43,435 nucleotides of DNA, from NCBI GenBank assembly GCA_015060245.1, contig SUYU01000015.1:1-43435 (forward strand), read 5' to 3'. How positions within the stretch are numbered: position 1 is the first letter of the stretch; each line of letters opens with the position of its first letter. Shown piece by piece: positions 1-7,977 of the stretch. The notes beneath the pieces were generated by a model that was not told where the DNA came from, did no database searches, and worked only from the letters and a program-made list of their open reading frames with translations. The position numbers and the translations under genes are program-made. This DNA is from Bacteroidales bacterium (GTDB lineage: Bacteria > Bacteroidota > Bacteroidia > Bacteroidales > UBA932).

Positions 1-79
1 AACACTTCTGTAAGTTTGTCAAATGGTATTTATACTTCAATCTTCATGAATCAAAACGGAGAGTTAAAAAATGAAAGCC

Positions 80-130
80 ACCAACCACTTTTGTCACTAT
101 TACCAACCATTTTTGTCCACATTACCAAAA
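80..130. repeat. 22-base direct repeat, possible IS end
   Basis: Two adjacent 22-base units starting ACCAACCA (80-101 and 102-123) are followed by the start of a third (124-130). They share the core ACCAACCAYTTTTGTC. Multiple short terminal repeats of about this size are known at the ends of IS21-family elements. No transposase is visible in the window, so an element would have to extend to the left. That reading is an inference. Confidence 0.4.
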
Positions 131-135
131 TTTAA

Positions 136-157
136 GAGCCGGCCACAGAGCCGGCTC
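136..157 (-). terminator. Rho-independent terminator of clpC
   Basis: A perfect 8-bp stem (GAGCCGGC at 136-143, GCCGGCTC at 150-157) encloses a 6-base loop. It starts 25 bases past the clpC stop. Read on the minus strand it is followed by TTAAATTTT, a moderate U-tract. Confidence 0.7.
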
Positions 158-182
158 AAAGTTGCTCTACCATTGGGTAACA

Positions 183-2708
183 CTACTCTTTCACTTGAGT
201 GGTACTCTTGTCCTTGCTCAATGTGAGTGTGATTGTTCCTCCTGTTTTGATTCTTTTTGAAATTATGGCCTCTGCCACAGGATCTTCAACAAATCTTTGA
301 ATGGCTCTCTTTAGGGGTCTTGCGCCATATTGCGGGTCGTAGCCTGCTTCAGCAACGAATTTTTTTGCCCCTTGTGTAAGTTTCAGAGCATATCCTGCCT
401 GTTTGACCCTCTCATAAAGCCCCTTGAGTTCAATGTCAATTATTTTTTCAAGATCCTCTTTTGTAAGCGAGTTGAAGAGTATCTGTTCATCAATCCTGTT
501 TATAAACTCCGGTGTAAAGGTTTTTTGAATGGCTTTTTGTATTATTTCACCATTGTTGTTGGCAAAATCCCTTTTGCTTGAGTTGGCAAAGCCCATTCCT
601 TTGCCAAAATCCTTGAGTTCCTTTGTACCTATGTTCGAGGTCAGGATAAGCAGTGTATTCCTGAAATCAATTCTGCGCCCGTTGCTGTCGGTAAGTTTTC
701 CTTCATCAAGCACTTGCAGAAGAAGATTGTAGATATCGGGATGTGCCTTTTCAATTTCATCAAGCAACACAACTGAGTAGGGTTTTCTCCTTACCCTCTC
801 CGACAGTTGACCGCCCTCATCATAACCCACATAGCCGGGAGGCGCTCCAATAAGCCTGCTCACCGCATGTTTCTCCATATACTCGCTCATGTCAATTCTT
901 ATAAGGGCATCCTGGGTATCAAACATATATTGGGCGAGCATCTTGGCAAGTTGCGTCTTTCCAACACCTGTAGGACCAAGGAAAAGGAATGTGCCGATAG
1001 GTTTGTTGGGATCTTTCAATCCGGCCCTGTTTCTCTGTATTGCACGTGTAACCTTATCTACAGCGTCGTCCTGTCCGATAATCTTCTCCCCAAGAATTTT
1101 GGCCATGCTCATCAGTTTGTTGCCCTCGCTCTCTGCAATTCTGTTGACCGGAATGTTTGTGGCCATTCCTACAACCTCTGCAATATCCTCCTTGTCAACG
1201 CGGTTTGGATTATGAGCCTGCTTTTCAGACCATTTTGCCTGAAGCGCCTCGAGTGCCTGCAATTTCTTCTTCTCCAGATCCCGATAGTGGGCGGCACTGT
1301 CAAAATCATGCTGTGCTACCGCACTGCGTTTACTCTCCCTTACTGCCTCAATTTCAGACTCCGCCTCAAGAATCTTTTTAGGAATTTTAAGATTTTTCAG
1401 GTGAACACGGCTTCCCGCCTCATCCATGATGTCAATGGCTTTGTCGGGAAGACAGCGGTCAGTAATATATCTCTCGCTCAGACTTATACACGCCTTTAGG
1501 GCCTCATCGGTGTAGAGTACGTTGTGGTGTTTCTGGTAGCGCTCCTTTATATTCTGGAGAATGGTAAGTGTCTCTTCAAAATTTGTAGCCTCAACCATAA
1601 CCTTCTGGAAGCGCCTTTCAAGCGCTCCGTCCTTCTCTATAAACTGACGGAACTCGTCAAGGGTTGTTGCTCCAATGCATTGGATCTCTCCCCGGGCCAA
1701 TGCCGGTTTGAGCATGTTTGCGGCATCAAGCGAGCCCGCAGCACCTCCGGCACCAACCAGAGTGTGCATCTCGTCAATGAAGAGTATTATATTGGGGTTC
1801 TTTGCCATTTCATTCAGAATGGCCTTCATGCGCTCTTCAAACTGGCCCCTGTACTTGGTTCCGGCAACTATCGATCCTATGTCAAGTGATATGATCCTCT
1901 TGTTCATCAGTATGCGGGAGACATTCTTGCGGGCAATCCTTATTGCAAGACCCTCCGCTATGGCAGATTTGCCGACACCGGGCTCTCCAATCAACACCGG
2001 ATTATTCTTTTTCCGTCTTCCCAGAATTTGAGCAAGACGCTCTATCTCCTTCTCCCTCCCGACAACCGGGTCAAGTTTCTCCTCAAGGGCCGCTTTGGTC
2101 AGATCAAAGCCAAAACTGTCAAGCACAGGGGTAGAGGAGGCCTTTTTGCCTGCCACCTCATCGCCTTTCTCTTTCTTGTTCTCCTTTGACTGCTCACGGC
2201 TGTTGGGCTTCCCTTCATCAGAAGGGGTCTCTTCAAGGCCAAAACCGTCATTGTTTCTCTCTGAATCCTTCATGCTGTTCTCCAACCGGCTCTTCAATGA
2301 ACCGTATGTTATGTTTTTGTTTTCAAGATACTCTATGGCTGTACTCCAGTCGTGTCCCCTGAGTATTGCAAGAAGCAGGTGTGCGGCTTCCGGCTGGGAG
2401 GTACGCATGGCGCGAGCCTCAAGATACATTACTTTGAGTGCATTTTCACTTGCCTTTGACAAAACTATCCTATGGGCATTGTCAAGAGGAATTATTTCGC
2501 TCTTTTTAATCTTCTCTTCAATGCTCTTCTTCATTTCAAACAAATTGATTCCCATTTTGTGCAAAGAGGCTGATGCTGAATTCTCACCATGCCGTAAAAT
2601 GCCCAGAATCAGGTGGTCTGTAGTAATGGTATAACTGCCAAGTCTTATGGCCTCCTCCTTGGCATACGTTATAATATCATTCAATTCTTCTGACAACTGT
2701 AACTGCAT
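183..2708 (-). CDS. clpC: ATP-dependent Clp protease ATPase subunit ClpC
   Basis: An AAA+ unfoldase of 841 residues that would feed substrates to ClpP in the cytoplasm. Two N-terminal Clp_N repeats come first. A first AAA+ module follows with Walker A GEPGVGKS and Walker B ILFIDE, then a short middle region with a UVR-like coiled segment (around residue 450), which separates ClpC from ClpB. The second AAA+ module has GPTGVGKT and VVLLDEIE. A GMGF tripeptide-type loop in the second module fits ClpP docking. The frame is open 59 codons further upstream, but the Met at 2708 begins the conserved Clp_N sequence MQLQLSEEL, so that start is chosen. Its length matches the family. It stands alone on the minus strand, divergent from gyrA. 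No clpP is in the window. Confidence 0.93.
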   Translation of the reverse strand: MQLQLSEELNDIITYAKEEAIRLGSYTITTDHLILGILRHGENSASASLHKMGINLFEMKKSIEEKIKKSEIIPLDNAHRIVLSKASENALKVMYLEARAMRTSQPEAAHLLLAILRGHDWSTAIEYLENKNITYGSLKSRLENSMKDSERNNDGFGLEETPSDEGKPNSREQSKENKKEKGDEVAGKKASSTPVLDSFGFDLTKAALEEKLDPVVGREKEIERLAQILGRRKKNNPVLIGEPGVGKSAIAEGLAIRIARKNVSRILMNKRIISLDIGSIVAGTKYRGQFEERMKAILNEMAKNPNIILFIDEMHTLVGAGGAAGSLDAANMLKPALARGEIQCIGATTLDEFRQFIEKDGALERRFQKVMVEATNFEETLTILQNIKERYQKHHNVLYTDEALKACISLSERYITDRCLPDKAIDIMDEAGSRVHLKNLKIPKKILEAESEIEAVRESKRSAVAQHDFDSAAHYRDLEKKKLQALEALQAKWSEKQAHNPNRVDKEDIAEVVGMATNIPVNRIAESEGNKLMSMAKILGEKIIGQDDAVDKVTRAIQRNRAGLKDPNKPIGTFLFLGPTGVGKTQLAKMLAQYMFDTQDALIRIDMSEYMEKHAVSRLIGAPPGYVGYDEGGQLSERVRRKPYSVVLLDEIEKAHPDIYNLLLQVLDEGKLTDSNGRRIDFRNTLLILTSNIGTKELKDFGKGMGFANSSKRDFANNNGEIIQKAIQKTFTPEFINRIDEQILFNSLTKEDLEKIIDIELKGLYERVKQAGYALKLTQGAKKFVAEAGYDPQYGARPLKRAIQRFVEDPVAEAIISKRIKTGGTITLTLSKDKSTTQVKE

Positions 2709-2723
2709 CTGATTATTTTTTTG

Positions 2724-2755
2724 CGAAAATACTAACGGTGCTTTACTATTCCAAA
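2724..2755 (-). promoter_or_regulatory. Candidate clpC promoter
   Basis: On the minus strand a TTTG (2752-2755) lies 20 bases before TATTTTCG (2724-2731). The latter matches the Bacteroidota -7 consensus TAnnTTTG at 7 of 8 positions. The predicted transcript would have a leader of about 10 bases. Confidence 0.45.
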
Positions 2756-2777
2756 AAAAATGCGTACTTTTGGCTGT

Positions 2778-2785
2778 TATTTTTG
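2778..2785 (+). promoter_or_regulatory. gyrA promoter -7 element
   Basis: TATTTTTG fits the Bacteroidota -7 consensus TAnnTTTG exactly and ends 18 bases before the gyrA ATG. The leader would be about 14 bases, with no Shine-Dalgarno sequence. No well-spaced TTTG is seen at -33. Confidence 0.55.
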
Positions 2786-2803
2786 TACATAAAATTTTAA
2801 TAG

Positions 2804-5311
2804 ATGGAAACAGAAGAAACAAAAGGAAGGATACAGCAAATAAACATTGAAGACCAGATGAAGAGTGCCTACATCGACTATTCAATGTCTGTTATTGTAG
2901 CCCGTGCGCTCCCTGATGTAAGAGACGGTATGAAACCTGTGCATAGAAGGGTTCTGTTTGGAATGAGCGAACTGGGTTTGACTTCTGGAGGTCAATTCAA
3001 AAAGTCTGCCCGTATTGTGGGTGAGGTATTGGGTAAGTATCACCCTCACGGTGATTCCAGTGTATATGAAGCAATGGTAAGAATGGCCCAGAACTGGAGT
3101 TTGCGCTACATGCTTGTGCAGGGTCAGGGTAACTTCGGTTCGATTGATGGAGATTCTGCTGCTGCCATGCGTTACACAGAGGCAAGGTTCAATCCGTTGG
3201 CTGAAGAGGTCCTCATGGATCTTGACAAGGATACAGTAGATTTCAAGAACAACTTTGACGATACTCTTAAAGAGCCTGTTGTGCTTCCGTCAAAGGCACC
3301 GTTGCTTTTGTTGAACGGTGCTTCGGGTATTGCCGTAGGTATGGCCACAAATATGGCACCCCACAACCTTTCCGAAATAAGTGATGCAATTATAGCATAC
3401 ATAAGGAACAATGACATTACAACAGAGGAGTTGATGGAGCATGTTCAGGGTCCGGATTTCCCTACAGGTGGAATTATCCTTGGAACCCAGGGTATTAAGG
3501 ATGCTTTTGAGACTGGTAGAGGAAGAATTGTTGTAAGGGCAAAGACAGAGATAGAGGTCAGTGACAGCGGAAGGGAGACCATTGTTGTTACCGAGATTCC
3601 TTACATGGTAAACAAGAGGGAACTTATTGAGAAGATTGCAGAACTTGTTGAGGAGAAGAAGATAGAGGGCATATCGTATGTGAACGATGAGAGTGACCGT
3701 AAAGGTATGCGCATTGTTATCAAATTGAAGATGGGTGCAGTTGCAAACGTTGTTCTCAATACATTGTTCAAGTATACACAATTGCAGTCAAGTTTTTCAG
3801 TAAACAACATTGCTCTTGTTGATGGCAGGCCGCGTCTGCTCAACCTCAAGCAACTTATCAAATACTTTGTGCGCCACAGACATGAAGTTGTTGTACGCAG
3901 GGCCCAGTTTGAGTTGAAGAAGGCTGAGGCAAGGGCGCATATACTTGAGGGATTGCTCAAGGCGCTTGATTTCATTGATGAGGTAATTGCAATCATACGT
4001 GCTTCCAAAACAGTCGATGACGCAAAAACTGCACTCATGGAGCGTTTTGGATTTACTGAGATCCAGGCTTCGGCGATTGTGGAGATGAGATTGCGCCAGT
4101 TGGCAGGTCTGGAGAGAATCAAACTTCAGGGTGAGTATGATGAAATCATGCAGTTGATCAACCACTTGAAGGAGGTTCTTGCAAACTATGCTCTTCAGAT
4201 GGATATCATTTGTGATGAACTTACAGCCCTCAAGGAGAAATATGGAGATCCGCGCAGGACTGCCATTGAGCGTACTGCAGACGAGTTCAATCCGGAGGAT
4301 TTCTATCCTAACGAGGATGTTGTAATTACAATATCACATCTTGGTTATATCAAGAGAACTCCTCTTTCTGAATATAAACTTCAGAACAGGGGTGGCGTGG
4401 GAGCCAAGGGTTCAACTACACGGGAGGAGGATTTCATAGAGCATATATATGTGGCAAACATGCACAGTACCATGCTCTTCTTCACAAAGAACGGCAAATG
4501 TTTCTGGTTGAAGGTATATGAGATTCCGGAGGGAACAAAGACTTCAAAAGGCAGGGCTATCCAGAATGTGATAAATATTGAGCCTGAAGACAAGGTTTGC
4601 GCATATATAAATGTAAGGACTCTTGCAGATGATGACTACATCAACAACAACTACATTGTGTTGGGTACAAAACAGGGTGTTGTCAAGAAGACATCGTTGG
4701 AGGCCTACTCACGTCCTAGGGTAAATGGTGTAAATGCCATTACAATCAAGGATGGTGACGAACTGCTTGAGGCTATGCTTACAAATGGCTCGAGCCAGAT
4801 CCTTATTGCCGGAAGGGACGGCAAGTGCGTAAGGTTCAACGAGGATGATTGCAGGGCTATAGGACGAACTGCTGCCGGAGTAAGGGGAATCACATTGTCA
4901 GACCAGGATGAAGTGATTGGTATGATTTGTGTAGACCCTCAAAATGAGGAGCAGAAGAACAATACTATACTTGTTGTGAGTGAGAACGGTTTCGGTAAAA
5001 AATCCGATTTGGAGGATTACCGTATAACCAGCAGGGGAGGCAAAGGTGTAAAGACCCTCAACATAACAGAGAAGACCGGTAACCTTATAGCGCTCAAGTC
5101 GGTAAATGATGACAATGACTTGATGATCATAAACAAGTCAGGCATTACAATCAGACTCGCTGTATCATCAATCAGAGTGGCTGGAAGGGCAACACAAGGC
5201 GTAAAACTTATAAATATAAGGGAGGGCGACAGCATTGCAGCGGTATGTGTTGTGAACAAGAGCGAAGATAAAGTTCAGGATGAACCTGTTGCAGAACAAG
5301 AGAACAATTAA
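2804..5311 (+). CDS. gyrA: DNA gyrase subunit A
   Basis: The breaking-rejoining subunit of DNA gyrase, 835 residues, introducing negative supercoils together with GyrB (not in the window). The winged-helix region carries [11 protein letters not shown], with Ser85 and Glu89 at the places of E. coli Ser83 and Asp87. The catalytic tyrosine is Tyr124 in AMRYTEARF. The C-terminal half has the six-bladed beta-pinwheel repeats, with a GyrA-box-like stretch [10 protein letters not shown] near residue 527; this favours gyrase over topoisomerase IV. The quinolone-determining region carries the sensitive-type serine. It diverges from clpC and is followed after 19 bases by a TPR gene, probably co-transcribed. 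Confidence 0.95.
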   Translation: METEETKGRIQQINIEDQMKSAYIDYSMSVIVARALPDVRDGMKPVHRRVLFGMSELGLTSGGQFKKSARIVGEVLGKYHPHGDSSVYEAMVRMAQNWSLRYMLVQGQGNFGSIDGDSAAAMRYTEARFNPLAEEVLMDLDKDTVDFKNNFDDTLKEPVVLPSKAPLLLLNGASGIAVGMATNMAPHNLSEISDAIIAYIRNNDITTEELMEHVQGPDFPTGGIILGTQGIKDAFETGRGRIVVRAKTEIEVSDSGRETIVVTEIPYMVNKRELIEKIAELVEEKKIEGISYVNDESDRKGMRIVIKLKMGAVANVVLNTLFKYTQLQSSFSVNNIALVDGRPRLLNLKQLIKYFVRHRHEVVVRRAQFELKKAEARAHILEGLLKALDFIDEVIAIIRASKTVDDAKTALMERFGFTEIQASAIVEMRLRQLAGLERIKLQGEYDEIMQLINHLKEVLANYALQMDIICDELTALKEKYGDPRRTAIERTADEFNPEDFYPNEDVVITISHLGYIKRTPLSEYKLQNRGGVGAKGSTTREEDFIEHIYVANMHSTMLFFTKNGKCFWLKVYEIPEGTKTSKGRAIQNVINIEPEDKVCAYINVRTLADDDYINNNYIVLGTKQGVVKKTSLEAYSRPRVNGVNAITIKDGDELLEAMLTNGSSQILIAGRDGKCVRFNEDDCRAIGRTAAGVRGITLSDQDEVIGMICVDPQNEEQKNNTILVVSENGFGKKSDLEDYRITSRGGKGVKTLNITEKTGNLIALKSVNDDNDLMIINKSGITIRLAVSSIRVAGRATQGVKLINIREGDSIAAVCVVNKSEDKVQDEPVAEQENN

Positions 5312-5330
5312 CATTAATAATATTTGAATC

Positions 5331-6656
5331 ATGAAAAAATTATTCATTTCATTGGCATTGGTGCTTTTTGCAGTACAGATGAATGCCCAATCACAAAGTG
5401 TGGCTAATGCTCTTAAAGTATTGTCAAAAGCAAGAGTTGAGTCAGAGAATCCAAAAAAATCGGCAAATCCTGCAACTTGGGTTAAGTTGGGAACTGCTTA
5501 TGCCGAGTGTTACGATGCTCCTGTACAGGGTGTATGGGGCGGAATGACTCAAATGGAGGCTAAAATGCTATTGAAGGATCATCAGATCCTTGCTTCCGGA
5601 CAGGAGGAGATTAACGGTGTTGTCTACAACGTAGATGAGTATGCAGACAAAAAACTTTACTACGATGCAAACGGCCAGTTGGCTGCCTGGATTGTAACTA
5701 AACCTGCTGTAGAGGGTGTGAACTTCCTTGAGGAGGCTTATGCTGCATTCTCTAAAGCAAACGAGTTGGATACAAAAGGCGCTCAGAACAAAGTATTGGT
5801 TGAGAGCATGAATGGTGTTCACAGCCGTTATATGTCAGAGGGTATGTCTTACTATACCATCGGAGACAATGCACATGCATCAAAAATGTTTGAGCAGGCT
5901 GCAAATGTTGCAAAGCATCCGCTTATAGGTAAAATTGACAGCACAATGATTTATTACTCTGCAGTTACCGCATCTTTGGCAGGTGACACTGAAAGAGCAA
6001 AGAAATTCTTTGAGGAGTGTGTAAGCATTGACTACGTTCAGGAAGGTGATGTATTTGCATCTTTGGCAGATTGCTACAAGAAGGGTGGCGATACAGTAAA
6101 GGCAAAGGAGACATTGAACAACGGTTTCATCAAATATCCTCTAAGCCAGAGCATCTTGGTTGGTCTTATCAACATTTACATGGAGACAAACGAAGAGCCT
6201 TCAAAATTGGTTGAACTTTTGAAAACTGCACAGAGCAATGAGCCTGAGAATCCAAGTTTGTACTATGCAGAGGGTAATGTATATGTGAAATTGACTGAGT
6301 ATGAGAAGGCTATTGAGGCTTACAAGAAATCAGCAGAGGTTGATCCTAACTATTTCTGGGCTCCATTCAGCGAGGGTAAAACATACTATGACTGGGCTGT
6401 TGATATTCAGAACCAGGCTAACCTTGAGGCTGACGATGCAAAATACAACGAGTTGCTAAAACAGTTGGATGCGACTTTGAAGAGTTCACTTCAGCCACTT
6501 GAGAAGGCATTTACTCTAACTGATGATGTTGAACTTCAGACTTATGTTGCTGAACTTCTAAAGAACGTATACTTCAGATTCCGTGAAGAGGATCCTCAGT
6601 TCCAGGCAAATTACGAGAAGTATAACCAGTTTGTACAGGAGAACTCAAACAAATAG
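5331..6656 (+). CDS. Exported tetratricopeptide repeat protein
   Basis: A 441-residue protein with a clear signal peptide (MKKLFISLALVLFAVQMNA, likely cut before Gln20) and no lipobox, so probably periplasmic. Helical repeats of the TPR type fill the rest. The best is around residues 305-345, where Tyr-Ala-Glu-Gly-Asn and Lys-Ala-Ile-Glu-Ala-Tyr-Lys-Lys-Ser occupy typical TPR positions. TPRs bind partner proteins; the partner is unknown. It follows gyrA by 19 bases and ends at a strong terminator, so the two probably share a transcript. There is no evidence for a role in supercoiling. Confidence 0.85.
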   Translation: MKKLFISLALVLFAVQMNAQSQSVANALKVLSKARVESENPKKSANPATWVKLGTAYAECYDAPVQGVWGGMTQMEAKMLLKDHQILASGQEEINGVVYNVDEYADKKLYYDANGQLAAWIVTKPAVEGVNFLEEAYAAFSKANELDTKGAQNKVLVESMNGVHSRYMSEGMSYYTIGDNAHASKMFEQAANVAKHPLIGKIDSTMIYYSAVTASLAGDTERAKKFFEECVSIDYVQEGDVFASLADCYKKGGDTVKAKETLNNGFIKYPLSQSILVGLINIYMETNEEPSKLVELLKTAQSNEPENPSLYYAEGNVYVKLTEYEKAIEAYKKSAEVDPNYFWAPFSEGKTYYDWAVDIQNQANLEADDAKYNELLKQLDATLKSSLQPLEKAFTLTDDVELQTYVAELLKNVYFRFREEDPQFQANYEKYNQFVQENSNK

Positions 6657-6704
6657 TCAATCCGCTGCAAAGAACAGCAAAGAGGCAACTCTTTATAATA
6701 AACG

Positions 6705-6737
6705 AATCCTCGTCAGATTTTTCTGGCGAGGATTTTT
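6705..6737. terminator. Bidirectional terminator
   Basis: A 13-bp stem (AATCCTCGTCAGA with its complement, one G-T wobble) and a TTTT loop, followed by TTTTT. It lies between the convergent TPR and AI-2E permease genes, and A-runs on the other side allow use from both strands. Confidence 0.85.
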
Positions 6738-6768
6738 ATTGTATGCACCATTCACTGCTGCCGTTCTC

Positions 6769-7878
6769 TTATTCCATTCTGTCGGTAAGTTTCTGCACAA
6801 CTTTGAATTTTGAGAAAAACTCCTTTGCAAAGACTCTGAGGACTGTGTAAGCAGGTATGGCAACCAGCATTCCAACAATGCCTCCAATATGTCCGGCCAT
6901 CAGGATTACAATAAAAATTTCAAGTGGGTGTGCCTTAACGCTGTTTGAGTAGATGTATGGTTGGAAAATGAATACATCTATAAGATGTGTAACTACAAAT
7001 ATTGCTATAAATTTAAGGATAACAAATCCAAGTGCAACCTCGTTGAATGTTCCTATCAGTGATATCATACCCATAATTGTTCCAAACGCACCGGCCGCCA
7101 GAGGACCTATATAAGGTATCACATTCAATACTCCCGACAGAAAAGCAAGCACTACAGCCATCTGGAATGACAATCCTCCAATAAAGTGGAGTCCTATTGT
7201 GTTGAGAATTGTAATGAGCAGTGTCTCAATGCATATTCCTCCAAAGTACCTTACAAGCAATCTGTTTACACTCTCCATAGCGCGTTTTGTGTTCTCTTCA
7301 TATTTTGTTGGAACAATTGCAAGAATCATATTTGTAAAAGTATCCTTGTCCTTGAGAAAGAAAAATGTTACAAATACTATTGTAAATGCAGATATGAAGA
7401 AACTTACTATGAAAGATGTTATTGAACCGAAAGTATCTGCAAAGACACCAAAATTGATTATTTCACGCATCTTGTTCATAACCAGTGATTCAATGGTAAT
7501 ATCACTCTCCAATGTAGGGAACATCTGATGTAACTTTATATTGTAGTTCATTAGCGGAACTGCAAGTTTTGCCTTTATGCCATCCCAGTCAATATTGCTC
7601 AAATCGCTGAATATGCTGCCCACTAAAGGAACTATAAAGAGGATAAGGAATATGCACAAGGCAACAATAAGCACCAATGTAAAGGCTGCTGCAAGTGAGT
7701 TGCTGATGGGGCGCCTGCCTATTTTGAGCGATGTAAGAAACTCCACAAGGGGTTTGCCTATAAGGGCAAGTACCGCTGAAATGAGTATGCTTGTAAGCAC
7801 GGAACTGAAGTACCATGCAAGAAAGAGTACAATTGCAGAAACAGAAGCAATGATAATATATTTGGCAAGTTTGTTCAT
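6769..7878 (-). CDS. AI-2E family (PerM-like) permease
   Basis: An integral membrane protein of 369 residues. Hydrophobic segments cluster near the N-terminus (three) and in the C-terminal half (about five), separated by a hydrophilic region; this is the layout of the AI-2E/PerM/YdiK family. Typical features include the GGLSF and LNVIPYIGP-type stretch and the PYIYSNSVKAHPLEIF segment near the C-terminus. Members were named for AI-2 export but several move other solutes or Na+/H+, so the substrate is open. An upstream TTG could extend the frame by 11 codons; the ATG at 7878 is preferred because GGAG lies 9 bases before it, one of the few clear Shine-Dalgarno sites here. It diverges from the peptidase gene. 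Confidence 0.85.
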   Translation of the reverse strand: MNKLAKYIIIASVSAIVLFLAWYFSSVLTSILISAVLALIGKPLVEFLTSLKIGRRPISNSLAAAFTLVLIVALCIFLILFIVPLVGSIFSDLSNIDWDGIKAKLAVPLMNYNIKLHQMFPTLESDITIESLVMNKMREIINFGVFADTFGSITSFIVSFFISAFTIVFVTFFFLKDKDTFTNMILAIVPTKYEENTKRAMESVNRLLVRYFGGICIETLLITILNTIGLHFIGGLSFQMAVVLAFLSGVLNVIPYIGPLAAGAFGTIMGMISLIGTFNEVALGFVILKFIAIFVVTHLIDVFIFQPYIYSNSVKAHPLEIFIVILMAGHIGGIVGMLVAIPAYTVLRVFAKEFFSKFKVVQKLTDRME

Positions 7879-7908
7879 AAAAGGTATCTCCAATGTTGAA
7901 TTTGAATT

Positions 7909-7937
7909 CAAAAGTAGTAAAACTTTTTTTACATTTG
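7909..7937. promoter_or_regulatory. Divergent -7 elements for permease and peptidase
   Basis: TACATTTG (7930-7937, plus) lies 40 bases before the peptidase ATG. TACTTTTG (7909-7916, minus strand) lies 30 bases before the permease ATG. Both match TAnnTTTG exactly, but neither has a well-spaced TTTG at -33. They lie 13 bases apart, so polymerases on the two would compete. Confidence 0.5.
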
Positions 7938-7977
7938 TAAAAGTTCCATTTTATTGATAACTCTAAATATTACATAT

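Noticed and set aside
3-74. A short open stretch ending at TGA at the left edge, possibly the end of a transposase
   Set aside because: Only about 23 codons are visible and I recognise no motif in them, so it is not called a gene.
80-130. A CRISPR array
   Set aside because: The units are adjacent without spacers and there are only two and a third copies; no cas gene is near.
807-1499. A 230-codon plus-strand frame inside clpC
   Set aside because: It is the antisense shadow of the well-supported ClpC coding sequence.
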